This document shows, piece by piece, positions 32,701 to 43,999 of a DNA stretch of 64,000 nucleotides. The stretch is from Glebionis coronaria. Taxonomy: Eukaryota > Streptophyta > Magnoliopsida > Asterales > Asteraceae. Location of the stretch: assembly GCA_025667525.1 (NCBI GenBank), contig CM046878.1, positions 391,038,974-391,102,973 on the forward strand, read 5' to 3'. The position numbers and the translations under genes are program-made. How positions within the stretch are numbered: position 1 is the first letter of the stretch; the number at the start of each line of letters is the position of its first letter. The notes beneath the pieces were generated by a model that had not been told where the DNA came from, did no database searches, and worked only from the letters and a program-made list of their open reading frames with translations.

Positions 32701-35450
32701 TCGTGGTAGTATACCTCGCGCATAATGCCTGCATCCACCAGTTTCCGCACTTCCTCCAATATAACTTGGCTTCTTTCGGGCGCCTGGCCGCGCTTCTTTT
32801 GCTTGATGGGTTGGTACCCTTGGCGGATCTGGAGCTTATGCTCTGCTATCGTACGTGGCACACCCGTCATATGTTTTGGCTCCCATGCGAATATGTCCAG
32901 ATTTGCACTTAAAAGTGCACACATGGCCCTTTTGCCGCTATCTGAGAGTGCCCCTCCTATGGATACCTCCTGTTCCGGGTAGTCAGGGTGAATGGCCACC
33001 TTCCAATTGGGTGGTGGTGCCCCATCCTTGGGTGGTACAGGTGGTGCCGGTGTTGTCACGGTGTGACACTCGGACGTCGGCACGACTGTATTATAAATAG
33101 TAACGATTCCCCCATCAACTGGGAACTTAATCATTCCGTGTGCCGTAGAGGGTACTGCTCGGATAGCCAAAATGCCTGGCCGGCCTATGATTCCATTATA
33201 AGGGGAATGTGAACGTATCACCATGAAGTTCATCCACGTTGTAGTGGAATGTTCCTCATTCCCAATGGTGACAAGCAGACGCAACTGCCCTGTTGGCCAG
33301 ATAGTATCTCCACTAAAGCCAGTAAGCGGCGACGTGGCCGGTACTAATTGGCTTCTTATTTCTGGGCATAACTGCACAAAGCAGTGTTCATATAATACCT
33401 CTGCTGACGATCCTCCATCCACATACATGCGGCGGACATTGTGCGTTCCAATGCTTATCTCAATAGTGAGAGGCGCATCAACCACGTCACTTGCTGTGAT
33501 GAGAGGGAATGAGATTTCCTTGCCGCGGGAAAATTTTTGGCCAATTTTCTGTCTCGTGCGGCCCTGTCTGGATTGGATCATGTATATGGTAGAAGGCTTG
33601 TCCTTTTGGGGGTCCTTCTTATCATACTTCTTGTTGTTGTCCTTTCCGTCTTTCCAATCCTTAACCAGGTGCTTAAGCTTGCCTGATTTGATTAGCGACT
33701 CAATATGCTTCTTCAGCTGGATACACTCCTCCGTGCCGTGTCCTTTGTCATTATGGAATTCGCAGAAGCGACTTCCCTGCCGACGTTCCGGGGGTGTGGT
33801 CATTGGGGGAGGCCTTGGAAAATTCGCCCCTTCAGTCAACAAGATCTCCCGGTAGGACATCTTTAGGGGGGTGAACTTGTCGTCTGACCGTCCGCCTTTG
33901 CTCTGGCTCTTATAGTCCGAGCCCTTGTTATTGTTCTGGTTGCCTTGACCACCCGACTGTCTCCGGGACTGGTCATTTGAGCGGTACCCATTCCCTCGGG
34001 ATGGGTAGGCTGCGGCCACCGCTGTCTCTCCCTCCATGAAATTCCTCACTCTCTCCATGAGGTCATCATATCTTTCTGGACGCTTGTCGTTGAGACGCCT
34101 GATCAGTTCTCTGTCTGTTATGGCGTGCATGTAGTCCGAGATTTTCAGGAGCTCTGGCATGGTTCTCGTGCGTGTGCACTCATCATTGAAGCGCTCAGTG
34201 AAGGCTTCTGTGGACTCCCCCGGCCGTTGCTTAACGGTTGCCAATGAAACCGGATCCCTATTATACTTCTTCCTCTGAGTATAATTGTTTTCGAACGCAG
34301 TGCGTAGTTCCGTGAAACTATCAATGCTCCGTGGGGGGAGTGCCTCGAACCAGTCACGAGCGTTACCAATTAAGGTCGAATTGAACATTTGGCACCATAT
34401 GGGCATGGGCCATCGCTCAATTTTAGCCTGAGTATCAAATATTTTGAGGTGATCGACAGGATCACCGGACCCATCATACGTTTTGATACATGCCGGCATG
34501 CGACGTTTGGTGTCCTCAGAGTAGTTCCGTATGCGAAGGGTAAACGGATCTTCCCTAGGATCAGCCCATGGCCGTGTGAGCCTAGGGTCATCCCATGGTT
34601 CACACCACGGACGCGAGAGGTCCTCTGCTTCCGTATCCCTATAGTAGGGGCCACCATAATACTCATCATTGCTTGGTGGTGGTGGCGTGCGCCTTGGCCG
34701 GCGGCGTTTGGGTGGATGGTCATCTGAGTCCTCCCCAGACGGATCTGGGGACGGCGGTGGTGCCCCGCCTTTTGAGTAGGGACCACTTTTTTGAGACGAG
34801 CCAGGAGCCTTCCTTCCTGTGTTCATTCTATCCCACACACTTGGGCGGCGTGTGGTTCTGGTCAGCTCTCGGTCTGGCCGCTCGGGTGAGCCATCCGACC
34901 TTTCCCCATCTTGAGGTTGCGTTAATTCTTGCATGATGCGATCCCCTATGCGTTCAAACACATTCCGGGGTTGAGGGTCTTCCTCAAAGGTTCCCTGCTC
35001 CCGAGGCTGAGTCCTCCTTTTTCTCCGATTTCGGGAAGGAGTGGATGGTCCACTGTCGCCAAAGTTGAGTCGGGCTTGGAGGTTCCTTCCCAGGCTCAAT
35101 CTTGATGCGATCCCTGGGACGATCCTTTCAAAATTTTGAGTGAGAACTCGAGTGAGCTCGTCCTCGCTGAGTGGTTGAGCTTCCACTTCTTCCTCCATTA
35201 AGGGTCTACGTGGCTCCTTGTTAGGAGGGGCTGGCGCACTTCCCGGATCAGGGTTGTCCAGGGTTGAAGTGGGCGGGGGTGTCACCGAGATCGTGCTCGT
35301 CACCCCTGCGGACTGAAGACCGCTACGGTTACCTGGACCGCCTGCGAGGCGGCTAGGTGATTGGTTGGGAATAAGAATCCCTTCCCCTGAGGGCTTCCGA
35401 TTCCCAGGATTCACGTTCCTGGGGGTAACTGGCGGATGCCCCTTCGTCAT
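29787..35450 (-). CDS. gag-pol: Tat Gag-Pol polyprotein, 1887 aa, uninterrupted
   Basis: Starts MTKGHPPVTPRNVNPGNRKP 63 bases inside the 5' LTR. A long Pro/Arg-rich N-terminus precedes the gag core at about residues 315-485 (MPACIKTYDGSGDP, PPRSIDSF). A CX3HX4HX4C finger follows near 562 (CEFHNDKGHGTEEC). The protease, near 678, reads VDGGSS. RT is about 915-1040 with YVDD near 1033. The first RNase H (1178-1300) has lost catalytic Asp (MYLSATHG). A second RNase H (1315-1443) keeps FTDGSS, NNEAEYEA, VDSRL and KKADALSK. This dual arrangement is the Tat signature. Integrase: HHCC about 1538-1587, core about 1603-1713 (WGIDIAGP, ISDNGKQF, NGLVERAN). No stop or shift; likely coding-competent. Confidence 0.95.
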   Translation of the reverse strand: MTKGHPPVTPRNVNPGNRKPSGEGILIPNQSPSRLAGGPGNRSGLQSAGVTSTISVTPPPTSTLDNPDPGSAPAPPNKEPRRPLMEEEVEAQPLSEDELTRVLTQNFERIVPGIASRLSLGRNLQARLNFGDSGPSTPSRNRRKRRTQPREQGTFEEDPQPRNVFERIGDRIMQELTQPQDGERSDGSPERPDRELTRTTRRPSVWDRMNTGRKAPGSSQKSGPYSKGGAPPPSPDPSGEDSDDHPPKRRRPRRTPPPPSNDEYYGGPYYRDTEAEDLSRPWCEPWDDPRLTRPWADPREDPFTLRIRNYSEDTKRRMPACIKTYDGSGDPVDHLKIFDTQAKIERWPMPIWCQMFNSTLIGNARDWFEALPPRSIDSFTELRTAFENNYTQRKKYNRDPVSLATVKQRPGESTEAFTERFNDECTRTRTMPELLKISDYMHAITDRELIRRLNDKRPERYDDLMERVRNFMEGETAVAAAYPSRGNGYRSNDQSRRQSGGQGNQNNNKGSDYKSQSKGGRSDDKFTPLKMSYREILLTEGANFPRPPPMTTPPERRQGSRFCEFHNDKGHGTEECIQLKKHIESLIKSGKLKHLVKDWKDGKDNNKKYDKKDPQKDKPSTIYMIQSRQGRTRQKIGQKFSRGKEISFPLITASDVVDAPLTIEISIGTHNVRRMYVDGGSSAEVLYEHCFVQLCPEIRSQLVPATSPLTGFSGDTIWPTGQLRLLVTIGNEEHSTTTWMNFMVIRSHSPYNGIIGRPGILAIRAVPSTAHGMIKFPVDGGIVTIYNTVVPTSECHTVTTPAPPVPPKDGAPPPNWKVAIHPDYPEQEVSIGGALSDSGKRAMCALLSANLDIFAWEPKHMTGVPRTIAEHKLQIRQGYQPIKQKKRGQAPERSQVILEEVRKLVDAGIMREVYYHEWLSNPVMVKKHDGSWRMCVDFTDLNKACPQDCYPLPEIDWKVESLCGYPFKCFLDAYKGYHQIQMAEEDEEKTAFHTSQGVYCYTKMPFGLKNVGATYQRLVDKAFESQIGRNLEVYVDDLVIKSHTEEALLRDVQETFDTLRRINMKLNPKKCTFGATEGMFLGYLIDPNGIKPCPEKTDAVIRLPSPQTRKEVQSLNGKLAGLNRFLSKSAEKSLPLFKTLKKCIRKGDFRWTKEAEEAFGQLKQHLASLPMLVAPRPKKELVMYLSATHGAISAVLMTDRDTIQTPVYFISRTLQGAELNYSPMEKLVLALVFATKRLRRYFQAHPIVVITDQPIKQVISRPDVAGRLEKWSILLGGHNISYRPRTAVKGQILADFLIEKPDEEEPIIKQEEALSEPWVLFTDGSSCTDGSGAGLILTNPEGMEFTYALRFEFTATNNEAEYEALIAGLKIAARMGVRNLEAYVDSRLVANHILGGYVAKEDNMVRYLEKVKTLIATFSKFSIKQVPRGENKKADALSKIASTSFAHLSKQVLVEILKEKSITEGEVTAIVEEEGPTWMTPIINYLASGTLPDEEKAARRVKRKSQYFELREGILYKRSFLQPWLRCVGPRQAAYVISDIHEGLCGMHAGPRSVVARALRTGYYWPTMHRDARDMIRRCNDCQVHRPVPRHPQQELTPITSPWPFYKWGIDIAGPFPVAAGGVKFLIVAMDYFTRWIEAKAVKSITGKQVKKFVWEHIVCRFGLPGEIISDNGKQFTDNPFKDWCASLNIKRRFASVKHPQTNGLVERANRSLGNGIKARLDERQGKWVEELSHVLWAHRTMIKTANGDTPFALAYGTEAVIPAEIGMPTIRTAEVNAVTNDEQLRINLDLLEEKRELAAINEAKSKAKMKAYYDAKVKGVSFRPGDYVYRANEASRVENTGKLGPKWEGPYEVTEALGRGAYKLRDMDGRDLERTWNIANLKRCYL

Positions 35451-35493
35451 TGAAACAATCGAGATGAGGTTTTGTTCTAGCTTAGTGTTAAGG

Positions 35494-35510
35494 TCCCACG
35501 GATGGCGCCA
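35494..35510 (-). other. Tat primer-binding site
   Basis: The minus strand reads TGGCGCCATCCGTGGGA three bases after the 5' LTR end. This is the TGGCGCC class used by Tat elements. Confidence 0.9.
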
Positions 35511-35513
35511 ACT

Positions 35514-36094
35514 TGTTGATGCAAAAGTTGGTTGATCCTTGTAAGACCCGAATTAGGCTTAATTCGGGTTGGCTGGGTACCAGTTCCTGCACCAAGTGAA
35601 TCTTCTGGATGGGATCCTGCACACTAAACAACACGCGTTAGGCTTACCGTGGGAAGGTTTCCCACGATTAGACTCCGGCGTGAGAGTAAGTAATCGATTT
35701 AGGGTTATATGTGAGTTTAGAGAGAATTGTGATCCCTTTGTGGAACCCTTGGGGGTTCCTTTTATAGGCAGTAAAACCCTAGCGGGCTTTCACTAATCCT
35801 TCGGCCCCAAGGAAAAGATAAGCACCAGAATTAGAGTGATTGTTATCTTCTAATTCTGGTAGTGAATATCCTCTCTTATTGGGGTAAAGATATTCCTAGA
35901 CAGAATATTATTCTGTCTTACCCTATGTCGGCCGTGACTGCCGTACCGGGCCGTGGGCCGCACGCGTGCGTGCGGTTACTGTTCATTCAAGCCCATAAGC
36001 CTGACTGACTTCATCCCACCCATATGTGATGGGCCGGATGCGGGTAAGACCCGTGGGCCGGGTTCATGACCCGGCTGGGGACTATACGTCATCA
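35514..36094 (-). repeat. Tat 5' LTR
   Basis: 581 bp, same ends as the 3' LTR. The minus-strand TATA box CCTATAAAAGG lies at 35758-35768, about 330 bases into the LTR. A 75-codon open frame present in both LTR copies (35569 and 25886) is not a gene. Confidence 0.95.
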
Positions 36095-36426
36095 AAAGGG
36101 TTGGGCTAGTGGCATATAGGTTGAGATTACCGGAAGAGTTGAGTAGTGTACATGATGTGTTTCATGTCTCAAACTTGAGGAAATGCTTAGCAAGAACTGA
36201 CTTGCAAGTATCGGTGGACGATATTAGTATAGATGCGAGCCTTCGTTTTATTGAAGAGCCGTTAGAGATTATGGACCGTGAAGTTAAAACCTTGAAAAGA
36301 AGTAAGATACCATTAGTTAAGGTTAGGTGGAATTCTAAACGTAGATCGGAGTTCACGTGGGAACGGGAAGAGTTTATGAGGAGTAAGTATCCTCAGCTGT
36401 TTGTTAATGACGATCCTAAGGAGTAA
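36095..36426 (+). pseudogene. pol: Pol of element A, last part with chromodomain
   Basis: After the AAAGG TSD the A pol frame resumes at 36100 (VGLVAYRLRLPEELSSVHDV) in phase with the part ending at 25830. It ends at 36426. The integrase C-terminal region is followed by a chromodomain at about 36250-36410 (EPLEIMDREVKTLKRS, VKVRWNSKRRSEFTWEREE). Chromodomains in this lineage steer integration toward particular chromatin. This segment has no stop of its own. Confidence 0.9.
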
Positions 36427-36448
36427 ATCTCGGGACGAGATTTCTATT

Positions 36449-36460
36449 AGGAGGGAGTGA
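36449..36460 (+). other. Element A polypurine tract
   Basis: AGGAGGGAGTGA directly precedes the 3' LTR start TGTGACAACC. The same tract stands before the B 3' LTR at 46481-46492. Confidence 0.85.
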
Positions 36461-39040
36461 TGTGACAACCGTGGTTTTAAGGTTCGTCACTTGGTCTTAC
36501 TTGTAGGTTATTTTATGTGTGCTTACTTGAATTGTGTGATTACGTGTTTATTTTGTGTGATTGAGGTTGGTGTGGTTATCATTTATGAGTATAGAAGTAC
36601 TCATAAGTAAATCGATGAATGGTTATTTCATGTTCATGATCTCACAATCAGTGACTATGAAATGAAATGGTGATATTTTGGTGTTTACGTATACGTATAA
36701 GTATTATAGTAATAGTATATTTTTTTAGGATTTACGGTTTAGAATTTAGAGGTCTTGGGTGAGGTAATTAGTCATATGAATATTTTTCGGGATGGTTTTA
36801 AGTCATTTAGGACTTATTTATAAAGTTTATTTCAAAATTTGAGATTTTTTTAAAAGTGTATATTTTGCGTCTTTTACGGTAAAACGCGTAAATTTGATTA
36901 GTTTTACGGTTTTGAGGTTTTGGAAGCTTTAGGAGCTGAAATAAATTAAGACAAATTAAGTTAATACTAGTAATATATTTTTAAACAATAAAAATAAAAA
37001 TAAAAATAAAAATAAAAAAATACCTATTATAGTCGGCTAGAACCGAATTTTAAAAAAAAATGGGAAAAGGAAAGTGTTTTGGGCTATGGGCTGGACTTGG
37101 GTTCACCTATACCCTATATAAAGTTATAACTAAAAAAAATTAAATCATATTTTCTTCCTGGAAACTTTAAGTCGACGGCAGGAGCAAGTTTTTAGGGTTT
37201 TCTGTATTTTTTTTTCATCTTCCAGTAGATTAAAGGTAAACCTTCTTAAACCTTTTTGATTAAATTGTTTTTATGCTTAATTAATCATTCTTATGATGGA
37301 TTAGGGTTAGGGTTTATATAAAATCAATGATGTGATAATCATAATATGATGATCATATAATCTAGGGCTTGTATTAGATGGGGTTATGGGTAATTAATTA
37401 GTTCAATTTGTTTAAACCGGTTTTAAAAACTGGGCAGATTTTTGAGTCAATTGTTTTGAACATATTGGGAGTTCTACAAACTCTTATCTTACGATCCACA
37501 TACCTCTGAAAAGGTATTTGAAGTGGCTTTCCAATGCAAGAAGTTATAACTAAATTGGAGGTCGGGAAGTGGGCCAAAAATAGGTTACAACAGTCGGAGG
37601 TCAAAACAATTTTGAAGTCAACCTATTTTCTTTTTAAGTTTTGGGTTGTTTGGGGTACTTAGTGTTGCATTGGGATCTTCTCACGAACATGAGAGATGGT
37701 TTATATATTTTAGTAAGGATCTGCACTTGGGCTAAGATTGTGGTTTAGGGTAAGACCCTCTAATGGTAACAAACGTTTCATACGTTTAAAATCCGTAAAT
37801 TCTGGATAAGTGGCAGTATATACACATATATCGGGGCCTTAACAGTAGCTCTAAGGTTAGGGCAAGTGGGAGGTTTTAGCTAACATGTATAAAAGTGTGA
37901 ATATTCCTTTTACAGAAACCATGGGTATATTTAAGTGGACGTTTGACTTAAAGTTTTGAGGCCTAAAACTGGGACTGTTTTCTGTAAAATTATGAACGGG
38001 ATAGCTATTGAACTTAACCAAGTTAGGGACTTGTTAAGGAAGGGTAATGGGGTGATTAGAGCTTATCAATGAGGTAATATTATGGGATAGGCTAGATGTC
38101 CATCATAGGTTGATGAGCCATCTTAGTGATTGGTTCGAGTATTGATTTCGTGTTTTTGGTTTGTTAGCTTGTTGCTAGTGCGAGGACTTGTGAAGAAGCT
38201 ATCAGGTGAGTTTCATAGTCCCATGTTTAATATTGATTTTGACTTCCAGATGGGATGGAAGAGACAATGTGTTGAGTTATTTCACTAAATTGATGCTGTG
38301 AATGTGTTTGTGATTTGAGATGGACTTGTGTGTACATTATGTGATTAACTACTATGTGGTTCTTGTTTGTGTATGACAATGTAGTGGCCTTGGGATAGGT
38401 ACATAGCGTGATCGTCTATGGGACCAATGGTTAATGACAAGGTAGTGGCCTTGGGATAGGTACATAGTGTGATCATCTATGGTACCATGATGTTTGGTAA
38501 GGCTGTGGGCCTTGGTTTTGGTTTGCAATGTTTGATCTTGAATTGATAGTTGTTGATGCATACAGGTAACACATTGTCCATATGTTATTGTATTTGTGTT
38601 CGTTATTCACAGCTTGTAACTGATTTAGCGTTGGAGTCTAAACCTATGACTCTCACCAACTTTATGTTGACGTGTTTTAGTGTCTCTTTCAGGTGATACT
38701 ATGGTTAAGCATGAGAACATAAGTGGCTAGGATTGGAGAAGCTTAGGAATGCATATAGAAGGAGAACCCCCGTTTCCTTCTTAGTTTTTATTTGTTCATT
38801 TAAATAAGTGATACTGTGGCACACATATGTTTGTTTTGATTATGTTTCTTGTTTGTCTTGGGTAAGAGGTAGGACTGTTACCTACTTACCTAGACACCTG
38901 CATTTGATGAGATATTGTCATGACTTTTGTGTCACCATTTTATGACATTTCTTATTTCATATAGTTATCTCTATAGACACGCCATGTTGTGATGATATCC
39001 ATACGTCGCGCCCCATATTCCGCCATGGTGGGGTGTGACA
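36461..39040 (+). repeat. Element A 3' LTR, 2580 bp
   Basis: Matches 17907-20473 along its length with scattered substitutions (7 in about the first 210 bases) and small indels, including an expanded AAAAT run near 36987. It contains the 61-bp duplication. It is followed by the TSD CTCAC. Confidence 0.92.
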
Positions 39041-39045
39041 CTCAC

Positions 39046-41071
<2,026 letters not shown>

Positions 41072-41074
41072 GAA

Positions 41075-41086
41075 TGGTATCAGAGA
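41075..41086 (+). other. Element B primer-binding site
   Basis: TGGTATCAGAGA three bases after the B 5' LTR, as in A. Confidence 0.85.
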
Positions 41087-41447
41087 CAATGGTTATAGAG
41101 AATTAGGTTGCCTAGTCGCGTAGCCTAGTCTATAGCTTAAGGGTCCCTGCATATAGGCGTCATAGGAGTATGTGTGCATTTTATAATAATTGATGTGTTT
41201 GGATGTTATTTATTGCGATGTTTTTACTAGTATGAATTGAACCATAGTAAGTTCATACTTAGCCACATGCTATTTTCTCTTCGGGTTGTGACTAGTGCGG
41301 GTTGAACCATAATCATCCACGCTAGTCATTGTCGTATTTTGCTTAAATTGTACATTATAGTACATAACTGGGTACATGGTAGTTTCTATCTTTTGTTGGG
41401 TTATTTTATGTACCTGAGAGATATTATTTTCTTTTGATGTTTAAGTC

Positions 41448-41501
41448 ATGTTCCCTAAGAATCATGTGGTGGTTCGAGTTATTAGGAGTAGGTGGATATG
41501 A
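41448..41501 (+). pseudogene. Remnant of the leader ORF in element B
   Basis: ATG 41448 reads MFPKNHVVVRVIRSRW and stops at TGA. Compared with A's leader ORF the start aligns, but roughly 250 bases of its middle and end are missing; alignment resumes at the ACTCTTACGGGCGACACGAC block. Confidence 0.55.
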
Positions 41502-43040
41502 AGGGTTTTAAGTTGTTTCCACTCTTACGGGCGACACGACTTATAACTGATTATGTTTTCGTTTTAGATTTAGTCTATGCTGTTTTAGCTAGACTATGGA
41601 TTTTTGTATTCCAAGAGTATTACTATGTTATTTTAATAGATGGAGTTTTGGACTTTATTGTTTATGTGGTTATGAGCTTATGTGAGTAGATGGATTTATG
41701 TGTTATATGTTGTATTGATTCTTATAAGTGTCATCATAGGAGGGAGTGCATTGGGGGAAGGGTAATTGTATAAGTATGGTGGCCAACATAGTTATACAAG
41801 TACCACAACTTCAATGGGTTCTCAAGTATGATTGCATGAAAGACGGTTAGTACATGCTTGTATATGACGAGATGTAGAATTTGGGTATACGTATATATAT
41901 GGGTTTATGTAATGGCTGCCTATGATATGACTATTGTTCTTTTTGTGTTATATGTTTTGGGATTATAGTGGTGTTGTGTGATTATGGGGTCACACGATAT
42001 GGTTTGGTTTTGGAGGTGGGCTTTATGCCTTGTTGTGGCACGGTGAGATGGTGATTACTCGTATGGAAAAACGAGCGTATAAAGTGATTGATTGACTTAC
42101 GTGTATGATAACGAGTATGTTTGGGAGATTCAATAGGTATACATATGCGGATGTATATATACTAATAGATGTTATGTTATGATTTACGGTCGTTCAGTAG
42201 TTATTATAACTTGAACGTACCTAGTGCTCTCTTATGTTTAAACAATTTATTAGTGCTCGAGTTTGGTGGAGTTTCAACGACGTTTTGAATCTTTTGAAGT
42301 GTGTCTTGTAGCGTATTCTTTGAGTTTCGTATTTCACGTGTACGTTTTAAAATGGTGTTCTTGGTTTTAAGTCTATTGAAATAACTTAGGATTCCTTTTG
42401 AGATAATGAAATCTTTTGTGTTGGGTCTTACATTTCTTTTGGTCGGTATATATTGAGAAAAAGGGGGACTTGGAAATCTATTATAGGGTTAGATAGTTGG
42501 TTGTATTCGGTAAAATAAGGGTAAGGTGTTGGAGTCGTGTTTGAAATGAGATGTAACATAAGATTTCTTTTTAATCAACACTTATTTATTTCAAATTCTA
42601 AAAGACTTTCTTTAAAATAAAGCGAAGTAAAATTTCCTTCTACTTACATAGTTTATATAATTGGGTTTAACCGATTCACGTCACTTATAATTATTAATAC
42701 AAGGTTAAATTGAGTTTATGAAGATTTCACATACAATTTTATCTTTCATTAATATAAAACTGTTTTGGTCATAACTTGTTCGTTTTTCGAGCTTTTGAGT
42801 GATTCAAAAGCCAAAAATTATGTACTCGGAACGTACTTTTAAAATATTCAGAATGTATAGTCATGGGAGGTCAGTGGACTGGCCAAAATTATTGTACAAG
42901 TGTCGGGTTAAAGGTTGAGTTTTGAATGGTAGTTTATTTTTATGATTTGGGATGCACGGGATACCTAGTCTTTGAGTTGAGTTTTGAGTTCGTCAAGAGG
43001 GTTGTTTGTAGATTGTTTGAGTCACATAGATGTGGGAAGG

Positions 43041-43134
<94 letters not shown>

Positions 43135-43999
43135 TTTTGGAAAAGTCAATCTTTTGCACGGTTCAAATAATATGTCGCGGGGCGTAATATGTTTTGGTTG
43201 CCATTGGGTGTTCTTGGATTATTTTTCGTTGTCATGGGTCATTTTGAATTGATACACGTTTTGGGTTTGAGTTTTCTTTTGAGTCTCGTGGTTTTTGAAT
43301 TGTTTTAATTGGTGCACGTGAAATGTCGTTAGTTATCCGTGGGTTTGATTCGTTGATTGTATCTAGTGGATTCAGGATGTAGTTTTGGGTTCGTATTGTT
43401 TGGGAGCGTTGAGGTAGCCATATGAAAACTTCGTCGCGCCTACACGATTAGGTAGGTGGCCAGGAGAGAACGGTCGAAATGCCCTTAGTGGGGATGAAAG
43501 AGTAAAAGGTTCGTAGATGAACTAATGTGGTCATGAGGTCTCTTTGGAGTACCAAGGAGATGAATAGAGATTTGTGGGATACTAGCACAAGTAACGCGCC
43601 ATAGAGAGTGTTGGAAGGGGGTATAATACCTCAAATGTATTTATGATTGTTCGTAAGGCATGTAAGTTTTCCGAAAATTTCCTGAGATTTAGTAGGTTTG
43701 CCTATTACTTTGAGTTAGAACCATGAATAGAGCAAGTAGGAGAAGTGAGAGGAGTTGTAGTTAGTGCCTTTCCAAGGCAATTGTTGATGGAATGATTTAA
43801 AAACAAGAGTTGTTAGAAATTTGCAAGAAATGCAAGATAAAAGTTGAGTTTCTTAGTAGTAGACTGGATGTGGAAAGAGGTTGAGTGGTCTGATGAGAGG
43901 AAGTATTGGTATGTTAAAATGCGTGTAGAATTTTGCAAGTAGAACGAGGTAGGAATTTATTCGTATTGCCGCTAATAGAGGATGCAAGGAGGACATAGT
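41502..43999 (+). other. B internal region without gag, unassigned
   Basis: The first 300 bases match A's pre-gag spacer. From about 41870 the similarity ends, and the gag expected here is absent. Near 42780-42990 the sequence vaguely resembles the mid part of the A/B LTR (GGAGGTCAGTGGACTGG, TTGGGATGCACGGGATACC), which hints at a fragment of a diverged LTR. A second (AT)n tract lies at 43043-43132. No gene seen. Confidence 0.45.
43043..43132. repeat. (AT)n microsatellite in B internal region
   Basis: About 90 bases of AT. Open frames reading YIYIYI across it on both strands are artefacts. Confidence 0.95.

Larger units (their letters stand above)
25831..36094 (-). mobile_element. Young Tat-lineage Ty3/gypsy element
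   Basis: Minus-strand element of 10.26 kb with TSD AAAGG at 25826-25830 and 36095-36099. The 5' LTR is 35514-36094 and the 3' LTR 25831-26411; they differ at only two positions that I can find in 581. PBS, Gag-Pol and PPT are intact. Between pol and the 3' LTR lies a spliced-looking ORF on the opposite strand. A second RNase H domain marks the Tat lineage. It is one of the youngest insertions in the window. Confidence 0.95.
17907..39040 (+). mobile_element. Element A: chromodomain Ty3/gypsy (Tekay/Del-like), hosts Tat element
   Basis: LTRs 17907-20473 and 36461-39040 with TSD CTCAC at 17902-17906 and 39041-39045. Internal order is PBS, 106-aa leader ORF, gag, protease, RT, RNase H, integrase, chromodomain and PPT. 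Pol is split by the Tat insertion. The two LTRs differ at 7 of about the first 210 bases, so A is older than Tat. A belongs to the same family as B and sits in B's own 5' LTR in the same orientation. Confidence 0.92.

Noticed and set aside
42926..43252. Frames reading YIYIYI on both strands
   Set aside because: Translation of the (AT)n microsatellite.
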